DNA of 64,000 bases from Albidovulum sp. (GTDB lineage: Bacteria; Pseudomonadota; Alphaproteobacteria; Rhodobacterales; Rhodobacteraceae). Shown here one piece after another: positions 17,342 to 26,607 of the stretch. The stretch is from contig JACKKB010000005.1 in the NCBI GenBank assembly GCA_020637635.1, positions 225,595 through 289,594 on the forward strand, in the 5' to 3' direction. A program made the translations under genes and the position numbers. Each line of letters opens with the position of its first letter. Positions within the stretch are counted from its first letter, which is position 1. The notes beneath the pieces were generated by a model. It was given only the letters and a program-made list of their open reading frames with translations. It did not search any database and was not told where the DNA came from.

Positions 17342-18229
17342 ATGAACACGCTGCGCGGCGTCTTTCTGGTGACCTTCTCGATGGCCGCCTTCTCGGTCGA
17401 GGACGCCCTGGTCAAGCATCTGACCGAGAGCCTTGCCGTCGGCCAGGTGCTCTTCTCGGTCGGCCTCGGCGGGGCCGCGATCTATCTCGTGCTGGCACTG
17501 CGCGCCGGCCACCGAAACCCTCTGGCCGTGCTCGCCGACCGCGCCGTCCTCGTCCGCACGCTGAGCGAGATGGTCTCGACCGTCACCTTCGTGACGGCGC
17601 TCTCGCTGGTGCCGCTCTCGACCGTCGCCGCGGTCTTCCAGGCCACGCCGCTGGCGGTCACCGCCGGCGCCGCGCTCTTTCTCGGCGAAGTGGTGGGCTG
17701 GCGCCGCTGGACAGCGATCTCGGTCGGGTTCGCGGGTGTCCTCATGATCATCCGCCCGGGGTTCGCGGGCTTCCAGCCGGCCTCGATGCTGGTCCTCGTC
17801 ACCGTCGCGGCCATCGCGCTGCGCGATCTCGTCACCCGCCGGGTGCCGGCGCATATCCCCTCGCTTCTGGTGGCCTTTCACGGCTTCAGCGCGCTCGTCG
17901 CGGCGGGCGCGCTCCTGCTCGCGCTCGGCCAGCCGGCGCGGATGCCCGCCCCCGGCGACTGGCTCGGGCTCGCGGCCGCGATCGGCTTCGCCGCCGCCGG
18001 CTATTACGCCATCGTCGCCGCGATGCGGCTCGCCGATGCCTCGGCGCTCATGCCGTTTCGCTATGCGCGGCTCGTCTTCTCGCTGATCCTCGGCGTCGCG
18101 ATCTTTGCCGAACGGCCCGACGCCCTGACGCTCGCCGGGGCGGCGGTGATCCTTGCGGCCGCCTTCTACAGCTACCGACGCGAACGCCGCCTCGCGCGTG
18201 CCGCCGCCGCCGCGCCCGGCCCGGCCTGA
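17342..18229 (+). CDS. DMT-superfamily (EamA) transporter
   Basis: 295 aa, ten predicted membrane segments in two EamA halves (1-~140 and ~150-285). FSVEDALVKHLTESL at the start and LVPLSTVAAVFQATPLAVTAGAALFLGE in the first half are typical. Inner-membrane exporter of small metabolites; substrate unknown. It begins 123 bp after aguB on the same strand, so a link to polyamine handling is possible but not shown. Confidence 0.88.
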   Translation: MNTLRGVFLVTFSMAAFSVEDALVKHLTESLAVGQVLFSVGLGGAAIYLVLALRAGHRNPLAVLADRAVLVRTLSEMVSTVTFVTALSLVPLSTVAAVFQATPLAVTAGAALFLGEVVGWRRWTAISVGFAGVLMIIRPGFAGFQPASMLVLVTVAAIALRDLVTRRVPAHIPSLLVAFHGFSALVAAGALLLALGQPARMPAPGDWLGLAAAIGFAAAGYYAIVAAMRLADASALMPFRYARLVFSLILGVAIFAERPDALTLAGAAVILAAAFYSYRRERRLARAAAAAPGPA

Positions 18230-18235
18230 TGCCTC

Positions 18236-18264
18236 TTTTCCTTGGCCGCTCCGGCGCGTAAAGA
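18236..18264 (+). promoter_or_regulatory. Candidate enolase promoter
   Basis: TTTTCC (18236-18241), 17-bp spacer beginning TTGGCCGC, TAAAGA (18259-18264), 36 bp before the eno start. Same layout as the ssb candidate promoter. Confidence 0.35.
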
Positions 18265-18300
18265 CCCCCCAATGCGATTTCAGCCGAGGGAGGCCCCGCC

Positions 18301-19578
18301 ATGAGCACCATCATCGACATTCATGCCCGCGAGATACTCGACAGCCGCGGCAACCCGACCGTCGAGGTCGACGTCACGCTCGACGACGGCTCGCTCGGCC
18401 GCGCCGCGGTGCCCTCCGGCGCCTCCACCGGCGCCCACGAGGCGGTGGAAAAGCGCGACGGCGACAAGAAGCGGTATCTCGGAAAGGGCGTCCTCGATGC
18501 CGTGGCCGCCGTGAACGGCGAGATCGCCGAGGCGATCGTCGGCATGGACGCGACCGAACAGGTGGCGATCGACCGGATGATGATCGAGATCGACGGCACC
18601 GCCAACAAGGGCCGGCTTGGCGCCAACGCCATCCTCGGCGTCTCTCTGGCCGCCGCCAAGGCCGCGGCCGATTTCACCATGCAGCCGCTCTACCGCTACG
18701 TCGGCGGCACATCGGCCCGCATCCTGCCGGTGCCGATGATGAACATCATCAACGGCGGCGAACATGCCGACAACCCGATCGACATCCAGGAATTCATGAT
18801 CATGCCGGTCGCAGCCGAGTCGGTCCGCGACGCCATCCGCATGGGCTCCGAAGTGTTCCACACGCTGAAGAAGGAGCTTTCCGCCGCCGGCCACAACACC
18901 GGGATCGGCGATGAGGGCGGCTTCGCGCCGGGTCTCAACTCCACGCGAGAAGCGCTTGATTTCATTCTGAAATCCGTCGAGAAGGCGGGCTACAAGCCGG
19001 GCAGGGACATCTATCTCGCGCTCGACTGCGCCTCGACGGAATACTTCAAGGCCGGCAAGTACGACATGAAGGGCGAGGGCAAGGTGCTGAGCTCGGCCGA
19101 GAATGTCGACTATCTCGCCGCCCTCTGCGCCGACTATCCGATCATCTCGATCGAGGACGGCTGCGCGGAGGACGACTGGGAGGGCTGGAAGCTTCTCACC
19201 GACCGGCTCGGAGCCTCGGTGCAGCTCGTCGGCGACGATCTCTTCGTGACCAACCCCGCCCGGCTGGCGGAGGGCATCGAAAAGGGCGTCGCCAACTCCA
19301 TGCTCGTCAAGGTCAACCAGATCGGCTCGCTCACCGAGACCCTGCAGGCCGTCGATATGGCGCATCGGGCAGGCTATACCAACGTCATGTCGCACCGCTC
19401 GGGCGAGACCGAGGATTCCACAATCGCCGATCTCGCGGTCGCCACCAACTGCGGCCAGATCAAGACCGGCTCGCTCTCGCGCTCGGACCGGCTCGCCAAG
19501 TACAATCAGCTGATCCGGATCGAGGAGATGCTGGGCGAGACGGCCGAATATGCCGGCCGTTCGATCCTGAAGCGCTGA
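18301..19578 (+). CDS. eno: Enolase (phosphopyruvate hydratase)
   Basis: 425 aa, standard length. Interconverts 2-phosphoglycerate and phosphoenolpyruvate in the cytosol, Mg2+-dependent. N-terminal capping domain with ILDSRGNPTVEVDV and the mobile loop PSGASTGAHEA; TIM-barrel with IGDEGGFAPG, metal ligands in LALDCASTE, ISIEDGCAEDDW and LVGDDLFVTN, the catalytic-lysine region MLVKVNQIGSLTET, and SHRSGETEDSTIADLAVA. Monocistronic by spacing. Confidence 0.99.
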   Translation: MSTIIDIHAREILDSRGNPTVEVDVTLDDGSLGRAAVPSGASTGAHEAVEKRDGDKKRYLGKGVLDAVAAVNGEIAEAIVGMDATEQVAIDRMMIEIDGTANKGRLGANAILGVSLAAAKAAADFTMQPLYRYVGGTSARILPVPMMNIINGGEHADNPIDIQEFMIMPVAAESVRDAIRMGSEVFHTLKKELSAAGHNTGIGDEGGFAPGLNSTREALDFILKSVEKAGYKPGRDIYLALDCASTEYFKAGKYDMKGEGKVLSSAENVDYLAALCADYPIISIEDGCAEDDWEGWKLLTDRLGASVQLVGDDLFVTNPARLAEGIEKGVANSMLVKVNQIGSLTETLQAVDMAHRAGYTNVMSHRSGETEDSTIADLAVATNCGQIKTGSLSRSDRLAKYNQLIRIEEMLGETAEYAGRSILKR

Positions 19579-19722
19579 GGCCCCCACCGGTCGCGAATCC
19601 GGTCGCGCGCTCCGGTCGCGAATGCCGGCCCCAGGGGGGCGCTCCTTTTCCGGCATCGGGGTCGGCTGCCGTGACAGGCGGCGGCCCTTGGTTCGGCCTG
19701 CGCGCCGCGCTATCGTCGCGCC
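19579..19722. repeat. CCGGTCGCG short direct repeats after eno
   Basis: Three copies of CCGGTCGCG between about 19587 and 19625, two of them extending to CCGGTCGCGAAT. They lie between the eno stop and the next start. No convincing U-run terminator was identified. Confidence 0.5.
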
Positions 19723-20088
19723 ATGTCAGCCGATCCGCGCCCCAAGCTCATGCCCCGCGCCGCCTTCCTGCGCCGCGCCGCGCTCTTCGGCCTCTTCGCG
19801 GCCGGCTTCCTGGCCGTCGCGCTCGGCGCCGGGATCGCCGGCTACCGGTTCTTCGGACATCTCTCCTGGGTCGATGCCTTCCTGAACGCGGCCATGATCC
19901 TGACCGGCATGGGCCCCGTCGATCCGATGCCCGACGACGGCGCCAAGATCTTCGCCAGCCTCTATGCGCTCTTTTCCGGGGCGGTCTATCCGGTCATCAC
20001 CGCGATCGTCCTTTACCCCTTCGTGCACCGGATGCTGCGGGCGCTTCATCTGGAGTTCCTCGATAGCGATGACGACAAGGCGCCATGA
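19723..20088 (+). CDS. Small inner-membrane protein, unknown function
   Basis: 121 aa with two strong hydrophobic segments (about 13-38 and 73-100) and charged ends. The region between (WVDAFLNAAMILTGMGPVDPMPDDGAKIF) resembles the pore-loop zone of two-TM proteins, but no known channel signature is complete. Its stop overlaps the start of the cupin gene by 4 bp (ATGA). No obvious RBS, so the start is tentative. Confidence 0.7.
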   Translation: MSADPRPKLMPRAAFLRRAALFGLFAAGFLAVALGAGIAGYRFFGHLSWVDAFLNAAMILTGMGPVDPMPDDGAKIFASLYALFSGAVYPVITAIVLYPFVHRMLRALHLEFLDSDDDKAP

Positions 20089-20504
20089 CCGCCGCAGAGA
20101 TCATCGCCCGGCTCGGCCTCGCCCCGCATCCCGAGGGCGGCCACTACCGCCAGACCTGGGTCGCCCCCGGCCCCGGGCGCCCGGCGGGAACCTGCATCTA
20201 CTTCCTCCTCGCCGCCGGTGAACGGAGCCACTGGCACCGCGTCGATGCAACCGAGATCTGGCACTTCTACGCCGGCGCGCCGCTGCTGCTGTCGCGCGCG
20301 GCCGTGGCCGCCGGCCCGCGCGAGGAGGCCCTGCTCGGGCCCGATCTTGATGCCGGAGCCCTGCCGCAGCTGATCGTGCCGGCCGGCCACTGGCAGGCGG
20401 CGCGGCCGACCGGCGACTGGACGCTCGCCGGCTGCACGGTCAGCCCGGGCTTCCGCTTCGAGGGGTTCGACCTGGCAGCGCCCGGCTTCGACATTCCGCC
20501 CTGA
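20085..20504 (+). CDS. Cupin-domain protein, DUF985 family
   Basis: 139 aa, essentially a single cupin barrel. Family motifs are clear: LAPHPEGGHYRQTW at the start, SHWHRVDATEIWHFYAG (metal-binding His/Glu set) and CTVSPGFRFEGFDLA at the end. The function of DUF985 cupins is not established; some relatives act on nucleotide sugars. Translationally coupled to the preceding membrane protein. Confidence 0.88.
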   Translation: MTAAEIIARLGLAPHPEGGHYRQTWVAPGPGRPAGTCIYFLLAAGERSHWHRVDATEIWHFYAGAPLLLSRAAVAAGPREEALLGPDLDAGALPQLIVPAGHWQAARPTGDWTLAGCTVSPGFRFEGFDLAAPGFDIPP

Positions 20505-20579
20505 GGCGCGAATGTATCGGGCACAAAAGCGCCAGTGGCGTCCGCCCCGCCGATCCGCTAGGCCAGAGGCGGAGACATC

Positions 20580-21578
20580 ATGACCGACACCCGACCCTCT
20601 GCCGCGCCGCAGGCCGGCCTCGCCCCCGCCCCTCCCCCGACGCCGGCACCCGGTGCCGGCGCAACGTCGGGCGGCGACAGCCTCGCGGGGTTCTTCTACG
20701 CGCTCGGCGCCTATTCGCTCTGGGGTTTCCTGCCGCTCTACATGAAGGCGCTCGCCCATGTCTCGCCGGTCGAGGTGATCGTGCACCGCGTGATCTGGTC
20801 GGTCCCGGTGGCGATTGCCATCCTCCTGGTGACCGGGCGCACCGCCGATCTGAGGCGCGCCCTGGTCACGCCATCGACACTGGTGATGGGGGCAACGACC
20901 GCGGTGCTCATTTCGGTCAACTGGGCGATCTACGTCTGGGCTATCGGCTCGGGCCACGCGCTCGACGCCGCGCTCGGCTACTACATCAACCCGCTCTTCT
21001 CGATCCTGCTCGGCGCGGCCCTGCTGCGCGAACGGCTCGCGGCGCTGCAATGGCTCGCCATCGCGCTGGCGGCGCTGGCGGTGGCGCTTCTGACCTGGGA
21101 CACCGGCCGGCTTCCCCTCGTGGCGCTGTCGCTGACGCTGAGCTGGGGCATCTATGCCTTTCTCAAGAAGAAGCTTCCGATCGGCCCCAACCAGGGCTTC
21201 ACCCTCGAGGTTCTGCTGCTGACGCCGCCGGCCCTGGCCTATCTTGCCTGGCTGACACTGCGCGGCGAGAGCCATTTCCTTGCCGGGGTGGCGCAGGATA
21301 CCTGGCTTCTCTTCGGCGCCGGCATCATCACCGCCGTGCCGCTCATGCTCTATGCCAACGGCGCCAAGGGGCTCACGCTCTCCACGATCGCGGTGATGCA
21401 GTATCTCACGCCGACGATGATCTTCCTCACCGCCGTCTTCATCTTCGACGAACCGATGAGCCGGGCGCGGATGATCGCCTTCCCGCTGATCTGGTCGGCG
21501 CTTGCGCTCTACACCGGCTCGATGCTGCTGCAGGCCCGCGGCCGGCGCGCCGCGCGGCTCAGCCGCCCGGCCGGCTGA
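20580..21578 (+). CDS. rarD: RarD-type EamA transporter
   Basis: 332 aa with ~10 membrane segments after a Pro/Ala-rich, probably cytoplasmic, N-terminal extension (1-~32). GFFYALGAYSLWGFLPLYMK, SPVEVIVHRVIWSVP and NWAIYVWAIGSGHALDAALGYYINPLF are hallmarks of RarD (chloramphenicol-sensitivity protein family). Physiological substrate unknown. Its last 20 bp overlap the 3' end of anmK on the other strand. RBS GGCGGAG upstream. Confidence 0.93.
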   Translation: MTDTRPSAAPQAGLAPAPPPTPAPGAGATSGGDSLAGFFYALGAYSLWGFLPLYMKALAHVSPVEVIVHRVIWSVPVAIAILLVTGRTADLRRALVTPSTLVMGATTAVLISVNWAIYVWAIGSGHALDAALGYYINPLFSILLGAALLRERLAALQWLAIALAALAVALLTWDTGRLPLVALSLTLSWGIYAFLKKKLPIGPNQGFTLEVLLLTPPALAYLAWLTLRGESHFLAGVAQDTWLLFGAGIITAVPLMLYANGAKGLTLSTIAVMQYLTPTMIFLTAVFIFDEPMSRARMIAFPLIWSALALYTGSMLLQARGRRAARLSRPAG

Positions 21579-22662
21579 TCTTGCCGCCGCCGACCGCCGC
21601 GGCCACCCCCGTGGTGCCGGGGCACGAGGTCGGCAAGCCCCGCGCGACACGCACCGCGAGATGGGCGAAGGCCTGCGCCTCCAGCATGTCGCCGTCGAGC
21701 CCGACCGCCTCGACCGGCCTCACCGGGCAGTCCATCCCGGCCGCGATCATCTCCATCAGCACCGCGTTGTGGCGGCCGCCGCCCGCAACCAGGACCTGCG
21801 AGACCGGCGCCGGAAAATGCGTGGCGCCGAGCACGACGGCGCTGGCGGCCGCTGCGGTCAGCGTTGCCGCCGCATCCGCGTCCGACAGCCCGTCGACCGC
21901 CGCGAGAAGCCAGTGAAAGGCGTTCCGATCCAGGGACTTGGGCGGCACTTTGAAGAAATGCGGCTGGTGCCTGAGCCGCTCGATCACCGCCGCATCGACG
22001 CGCCCGGCGCGGGCCAGCGCCCCGCCCTCGTCGCGTGCCTGACCGAGCCGGCGCGCCATGAGATCGTCGATCGGCGCATTCGCGGGCCCGGTATCGAAGG
22101 CCAGGCAGGCCCCGGGCAGTTCCGGCGCCGCGCGGCGCGGATCGAGCCAGGTCACGTTGCCGACCCCGCCGAGATTGAGAAAGGCGAGCGGTTCCGTCGC
22201 GCCGATCCATTTCGCGCAGGCGAAGTGGAAGAAGGGGGCGAGCGGCGCGCCCTGGCCGCCTAACTCGACATCGGCCGAGCGGAAATCCCAGACCACCGGC
22301 AGACCGAGCACCTCGGCCAGAACCGCTCCGTCGCCGACCTGATGGGTGCGCCGCCCGGCCGGATCGTGGACCAGCGTCTGGCCGTGAAAGCCGGCGATAT
22401 CGGCCGCCCGGGCGAGCGGCGCCATGACCGCGGCATGGGCGGTCTCGACCGCCTCGGCTGCCGCCTCGACCCCGGTTTGCCCCGGCCAGCGGCCGAGGGC
22501 GGCCCGGATCGTCGCGCGTTCTTCGCGCTCGTAGGGCCGGTAGGCTGTCGCCGCGAAGGCCTCGATCGTGACGCCGTCGGTCCGCACAAGCGCCGCGTCG
22601 ACCCCGTCGAGCGAGGTGCCCGACATCGTGCCCAGGGACCAGACCGCGCCGCCTTTCAACAT
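21559..22662 (-). CDS. anmK: Anhydro-N-acetylmuramic acid kinase
   Basis: 367 aa. Phosphorylates 1,6-anhydro-MurNAc to MurNAc-6-P in cell-wall recycling. ASKHA-fold motifs: GTMSGTSLDGVDAALV at the N-terminus (ATP/sugar loop), GFHGQTLVHDP, and FLNLGGVGNVTWL. The region VLVAGGGRHNAVLM near the C-terminus is the second phosphate-binding segment. Divergent from tyrS and convergent with rarD, overlapping its end by 20 bp. Confidence 0.96.
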   Translation of the reverse strand: MLKGGAVWSLGTMSGTSLDGVDAALVRTDGVTIEAFAATAYRPYEREERATIRAALGRWPGQTGVEAAAEAVETAHAAVMAPLARAADIAGFHGQTLVHDPAGRRTHQVGDGAVLAEVLGLPVVWDFRSADVELGGQGAPLAPFFHFACAKWIGATEPLAFLNLGGVGNVTWLDPRRAAPELPGACLAFDTGPANAPIDDLMARRLGQARDEGGALARAGRVDAAVIERLRHQPHFFKVPPKSLDRNAFHWLLAAVDGLSDADAAATLTAAAASAVVLGATHFPAPVSQVLVAGGGRHNAVLMEMIAAGMDCPVRPVEAVGLDGDMLEAQAFAHLAVRVARGLPTSCPGTTGVAAAVGGGKISRPGG

Positions 22663-22723
22663 GCCCTTCCCCTTGCCCCCTGCCCCCGGTATAGCGGGCC
22701 CGTTGAGAATGGACGAGGCCGCG

Positions 22724-23968
22724 ATGACCTACCACCCGAAATCCGACTTCATGGCAACGATCATGGAACGCGGCTTTCTGGCCGACTGCACCGATTATCA
22801 GGGGCTGGACGAGGCGCTTCGGAAAGGGTCGGTCACCGCCTATATCGGCTATGACGCCACGGCGAAATCGCTGCATGTCGGGCATCTTCTGAACGTGATG
22901 CTGCTGCGCTGGTTCCAGAAGACCGGCCACAAGCCGATCACGCTGATGGGCGGCGGCACGACCAAGGTGGGCGACCCCTCGTTCCGTTCGGAAGAGCGGC
23001 CGCTGCTGGGGCCCGAGCAGATCGAGGAGAACATCGCCGGGATGAGGCAGGTCTTCGCGCGCTACCTCGACTACGGGGACGGCGGCGCGCTGATGCTGAA
23101 CAACGCCGAATGGCTCGACGATCTGAACTATCTCGACTTCCTGCGCGATATCGGGCGGCATTTCTCGGTCAACCGGATGCTGAGCTTCGAGAGCGTGAAG
23201 TCGCGGCTGGACAGGGAGCAGTCGCTCTCCTTCCTCGAATTCAACTACATGATCCTTCAGGCCTATGATTTCCTTGAGTTGAACCGCCGCCATGGCTGCC
23301 TGTTGCAGATGGGCGGGTCGGACCAGTGGGGCAATATCGTCAACGGCATCGACCTGACGCGCCGGGTGCTCGATCACGAGATCTTCGGGCTGACGACGCC
23401 GCTCCTGACCACGTCGGACGGGCGCAAGATGGGCAAGAGCCAGGGCGGCGCGGTCTGGCTGAACGGCGACATGCTTTCGCCCTACGAGTTCTGGCAGTTC
23501 TGGCGCAATACCACCGATGCCGATGTCGGGCGGTTCCTGAAGCTTTACACCGAATTGCCGGTGGACGAGTGCGACTGGCTGGGCGCGCTCGGCGGGTCGG
23601 AGATCAACGAGGCGAAGATCAGGCTCGCCAACGAGGTGACGGCACTTCTGCACGGGGCCGAGGCGGCGGCGGCGGCCGAGGCGACGGCGCGCGAGGTCTT
23701 CGAGAAGGGCGGCGTGGGCGAGGATCTGCCGACACTGACACTCGCGCCCGACGACGTGGCCGGGGGCATCAGCCTTGCCCAGCTCATCGTGCGGTCGGGC
23801 CTGGCGAAATCCGGCAAGGACGCCAAGCGGCTCATCGCCGAGGGCGGCGCCCGCGTGAACGACGAGATCATGACCGACGCCGGCCAGATGTTCGGCGCCG
23901 GCCATTTCGCCGATCCGCTGAAGCTGACCGCCGGCAAGAAGCGCCACGCGCTCGTCGTGCTGTCCTGA
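22724..23968 (+). CDS. tyrS: Tyrosyl-tRNA synthetase
   Basis: 414 aa from ATG 22724; ATG 22709 in frame is an alternative. Class I synthetase: HIGH-type motif HVGH at 51-54, IGYDATAKSLHVGHL, the tyrosine pocket, the KMSKS-type loop as KMGKS (DGRKMGKSQGG), and a C-terminal S4 RNA-binding domain (LAQLIVRSGLAKSGKDAKRLI, GGARVNDE). Divergent from anmK; followed by a large hairpin. Confidence 0.98.
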   Translation: MTYHPKSDFMATIMERGFLADCTDYQGLDEALRKGSVTAYIGYDATAKSLHVGHLLNVMLLRWFQKTGHKPITLMGGGTTKVGDPSFRSEERPLLGPEQIEENIAGMRQVFARYLDYGDGGALMLNNAEWLDDLNYLDFLRDIGRHFSVNRMLSFESVKSRLDREQSLSFLEFNYMILQAYDFLELNRRHGCLLQMGGSDQWGNIVNGIDLTRRVLDHEIFGLTTPLLTTSDGRKMGKSQGGAVWLNGDMLSPYEFWQFWRNTTDADVGRFLKLYTELPVDECDWLGALGGSEINEAKIRLANEVTALLHGAEAAAAAEATAREVFEKGGVGEDLPTLTLAPDDVAGGISLAQLIVRSGLAKSGKDAKRLIAEGGARVNDEIMTDAGQMFGAGHFADPLKLTAGKKRHALVVLS

Positions 23969-23978
23969 TCGCCCCGCA

Positions 23979-24018
23979 GGCGCCCCAAGGGCACCCCGCA
24001 GGTGCCACCCTGGGCGCC
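23979..24018. terminator. Large nested hairpin between tyrS and the cyclophilins
   Basis: A 40-nt inverted structure: outer stem GGCGCCC (23979-23985) with GGGCGCC (24012-24018), middle AGGG with CCCT, inner CACC with GGTG, small loop. It lies between the convergent ends of tyrS and the membrane cyclophilin gene. There is no U-run, so it could stabilise 3' ends or act with Rho rather than as an intrinsic terminator. Confidence 0.55.
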
Positions 24019-24047
24019 CCGGGGAGGAGCGGCCGCGAGGGCGCCGC

Positions 24048-24659
24048 TCAGTTGATCCGGGTCGAGACGATCCAGTCGGGATCCTGGACGGCCCCGTTCA
24101 GGTCGGGATCGCCCTTCTTGATCCGATCGACGATCTCCATCCCGGAGATGACATGGCCGATAACCGTGTAGTCGCCGTCCAGGTGCTGGCCGGCGCCGAG
24201 CATGATGAAGAACTGCGAGTTGGCGCTGTCGGGCTGGGCCCGGCGGGCCATGCCGACCACGCCCCGCAGGAACTGCACCTTCGAGGGCTCGAGCGCCACA
24301 TCGGGCAGTTTCGACCCGCCCTGCCCGGCCTTGGACAGATCGCCGGTGATCTTGCCGTATTGCACATCGCCGGTCTGCACCATGAAGCCGTCGATCACGC
24401 GGTGGAACGAGACGTTGTTGTAGGCGCCCGACCGGGCCAGTTCGATGACCCGCTCGACGTTCTTAGGCGCGATGTCCGGCATCAGGTCGATGACGATGTC
24501 GCCGCGCGCCTGGCCGGCCACCGTAAGCATCAGGTTCGGCCCCGGCCCGTCGGCGCCCTGAAGCGGGCTGATCGATTCCTTCGTGTAGAGCCAGTAGGCC
24601 GCGACGATGGCCGCAAGCCCCGCGAGCATGCCGCCCGCGAAGACCCTGGTGTCAGACAT
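24048..24659 (-). CDS. Membrane-anchored cyclophilin-type peptidyl-prolyl isomerase
   Basis: 203 aa. One N-terminal membrane segment (~7-25, FAGGMLAGLAAIVAAYWLY), then a linker and a cyclophilin domain (~42-203) predicted in the periplasm. Catalytic Arg is in SFHRVIDGFMVQTGD; SANSQFFIML is the second hallmark. It accelerates X-Pro isomerisation in protein folding. It overlaps the preceding cyclophilin gene by 8 bp, so the two paralogues are translationally coupled. Confidence 0.93.
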   Translation of the reverse strand: MSDTRVFAGGMLAGLAAIVAAYWLYTKESISPLQGADGPGPNLMLTVAGQARGDIVIDLMPDIAPKNVERVIELARSGAYNNVSFHRVIDGFMVQTGDVQYGKITGDLSKAGQGGSKLPDVALEPSKVQFLRGVVGMARRAQPDSANSQFFIMLGAGQHLDGDYTVIGHVISGMEIVDRIKKGDPDLNGAVQDPDWIVSTRIN

Positions 24660-25158
24660 CGGCCGCGACCCGGACGCTGATCATCCGGTCGGGATTTGCC
24701 GGCGGCTCGCCGCGCGCGATCCTGTCGACATGCTCCATCCCCGACAGCACGCGGCCATAGACCGTGTATTGCCCGTTGAGGAAGTTGTTGTCCTTGAAGT
24801 TGATGAAGAACTGGCTGTTGGCCGAGTTCGGATTCATCGACCGGGCCGCGCCGAGCGTGCCGCGCGCATGCGGCAGCTTGGAGAACTCGGCCGGCAGGTC
24901 GGGCAGGTCCGAGCCGCCGGTGCCGGCCCGGCCGGGGTTGTAGCCCGCCTCCATGTTGGCATGCTCGACATCGCCCGTCTGCGCCATGAAGCCGTCGATC
25001 ACCCGGTGGAAGGCGACGTTGTCGTATTTGCCGGCGCGGGCCAGTTCCTTCATCCGCTCGCTGTGTTTCGGTGCCACCTCGGCCAGAAGCTCGATCACCA
25101 CATCGCCGTCCTTCAGCGTCATGATGATGGTGTTTTCCGGGTCCTTGATCTCTGCCAT
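24652..25158 (-). CDS. Cytoplasmic cyclophilin-type peptidyl-prolyl isomerase
   Basis: 168 aa, no signal or membrane segment. Core motifs AFHRVIDGFMAQTGDVEH, RAGTGGSDLPDLPAEFS and NSANSQFFINFKDNNFLNGQYTV-type sequence define a PpiB-like cyclophilin. GGAGG is placed 6 nt before ATG 25158. First gene of the two-cyclophilin unit. It is closely related to the membrane-anchored copy downstream and probably arose with it by duplication. Confidence 0.94.
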   Translation of the reverse strand: MAEIKDPENTIIMTLKDGDVVIELLAEVAPKHSERMKELARAGKYDNVAFHRVIDGFMAQTGDVEHANMEAGYNPGRAGTGGSDLPDLPAEFSKLPHARGTLGAARSMNPNSANSQFFINFKDNNFLNGQYTVYGRVLSGMEHVDRIARGEPPANPDRMISVRVAADV

Positions 25159-25350
25159 GTTCAGCCTCCGTCGGTTTGCGCCGGACCCTAGTCGCTGCGC
25201 CCCGCCAAGGGAAGCGCGAAAGCGGGGCGTGGCACCCGGGCCCGGCCGCCGCGCGCCGCTTCGCGCCCGCGCAGCGAGGGCCTAGGCAAGCCGCGCCGCG
25301 ACCGCTAAACCGGGACCAACGCCCGCAGGGAGCCGCGAAAGGACGCCGCC

Positions 25351-26541
25351 ATGAGCTGGAAAACCCTCGACGACATGGATTTCAAGGGCAAGACCGCGCT
25401 CGTGCGCGTCGATATCAACGTCCCCGTCGAAGCCGGCCGCGTGACCGACGCGACGCGGATCGAGAAGATCGTGCCGACGGTCAGGGACATCCGTGCCAGG
25501 GGCGGCAAGGTCGTGCTTCTGGCCCACTTCGGCCGGCCCAAGGGCAAGGTCGTGCCCGAGATGAGCCTGCGCGTCACCCTGCCCGCGCTCGAGGCGGCGC
25601 TCGGCACGCCCGTGGCCTTCGCCGAGGATTGCGTCGGCGCCCCGGCCAAGAAGGCGGTCGCGGCGCTGGCGCCGGGCGAAGTGCTCCTGCTCGAGAACAC
25701 CCGCTTTCACGCCGGCGAGGAGAGCAACGACCCGACCCTGGCCGCGGGCCTCGCCGCACTTGGCCAGATCTACGTGAACGACGCCTTCTCGGCCGCCCAC
25801 CGCGCCCATGCCTCGACCGAGGCGATCGCCCATCTGATGCCCGCCTGTGCCGGGCGGCTGATGGAGGCCGAGCTGAAGGCGCTCGACGCCGCGCTCGGCG
25901 ATCCCGAGCGGCCCGTCGCGGCCGTCGTCGGCGGCGCCAAGGTCTCGACCAAGCTCGACCTCCTCGGCAACCTCGTCGAGAAGGTCGACCACCTCATCAT
26001 CGGCGGCGGCATGGCCAATACCTTCCTCGTCGCCAGGGGGATCGAGGTCGGTGCTTCGCTGGCCGAACGCGACATGGCCGAGACCGCGCGCGCGATCATG
26101 GCCAAGGCGAAGGAGGCCGGATGTTCGATCGAACTGCCCGTCGACGTGGTGGTGGCGCGCGAGTTCAGGGCCGGCGCCGCGAGCCGGACGGTGGCCGCCG
26201 ATGCCTGCCCGGCCGATGCGATGATCCTCGACGCCGGGCCCGATACCGTCGACATGATCACCGAGGTCTTCGCCCGCTGCCGCACGCTGATCTGGAACGG
26301 TCCGCTCGGTGCCTTCGAGATCACGCCCTTCGACGCAGCCACCAACGCCGCCGCCCGCAAGGCGGCCGAGCTGACGCGCGGCGGCAGGCTCGTCTCGGTC
26401 GCCGGCGGCGGCGATACTGTCGCGGCGCTGAACAAGGCCGGCGTTGCGGGCGACTTCACCTTCATCTCGACGGCGGGCGGCGCCTTCCTCGAATGGATGG
26501 AGGGCAAGACCCTGCCCGGCGTGGCCGCGCTCGGCGCCTGA
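25351..26541 (+). CDS. pgk: Phosphoglycerate kinase
   Basis: 396 aa, standard. Transfers phosphate between 1,3-bisphosphoglycerate and ADP. N-domain substrate motifs VRVDINVPVE and LLAHFGRPKG; VNDAFSAAHRAHAST; C-domain nucleotide motifs VGGAKVSTKLDLL, WNGPLGAFE and AGGGDTVAAL. Lies 192 bp after the divergent cyclophilin pair. Part of a loose run of sugar-phosphate genes with fda, rpe and gph. Confidence 0.98.
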   Translation: MSWKTLDDMDFKGKTALVRVDINVPVEAGRVTDATRIEKIVPTVRDIRARGGKVVLLAHFGRPKGKVVPEMSLRVTLPALEAALGTPVAFAEDCVGAPAKKAVAALAPGEVLLLENTRFHAGEESNDPTLAAGLAALGQIYVNDAFSAAHRAHASTEAIAHLMPACAGRLMEAELKALDAALGDPERPVAAVVGGAKVSTKLDLLGNLVEKVDHLIIGGGMANTFLVARGIEVGASLAERDMAETARAIMAKAKEAGCSIELPVDVVVAREFRAGAASRTVAADACPADAMILDAGPDTVDMITEVFARCRTLIWNGPLGAFEITPFDAATNAAARKAAELTRGGRLVSVAGGGDTVAALNKAGVAGDFTFISTAGGAFLEWMEGKTLPGVAALGA

Positions 26542-26607
26542 GGGGCGGCGGCCCTTGAAGATCACCGCGCAGCCGTTACCTTCCGGGGTGACACTGCGGA
26601 GGCCCTG

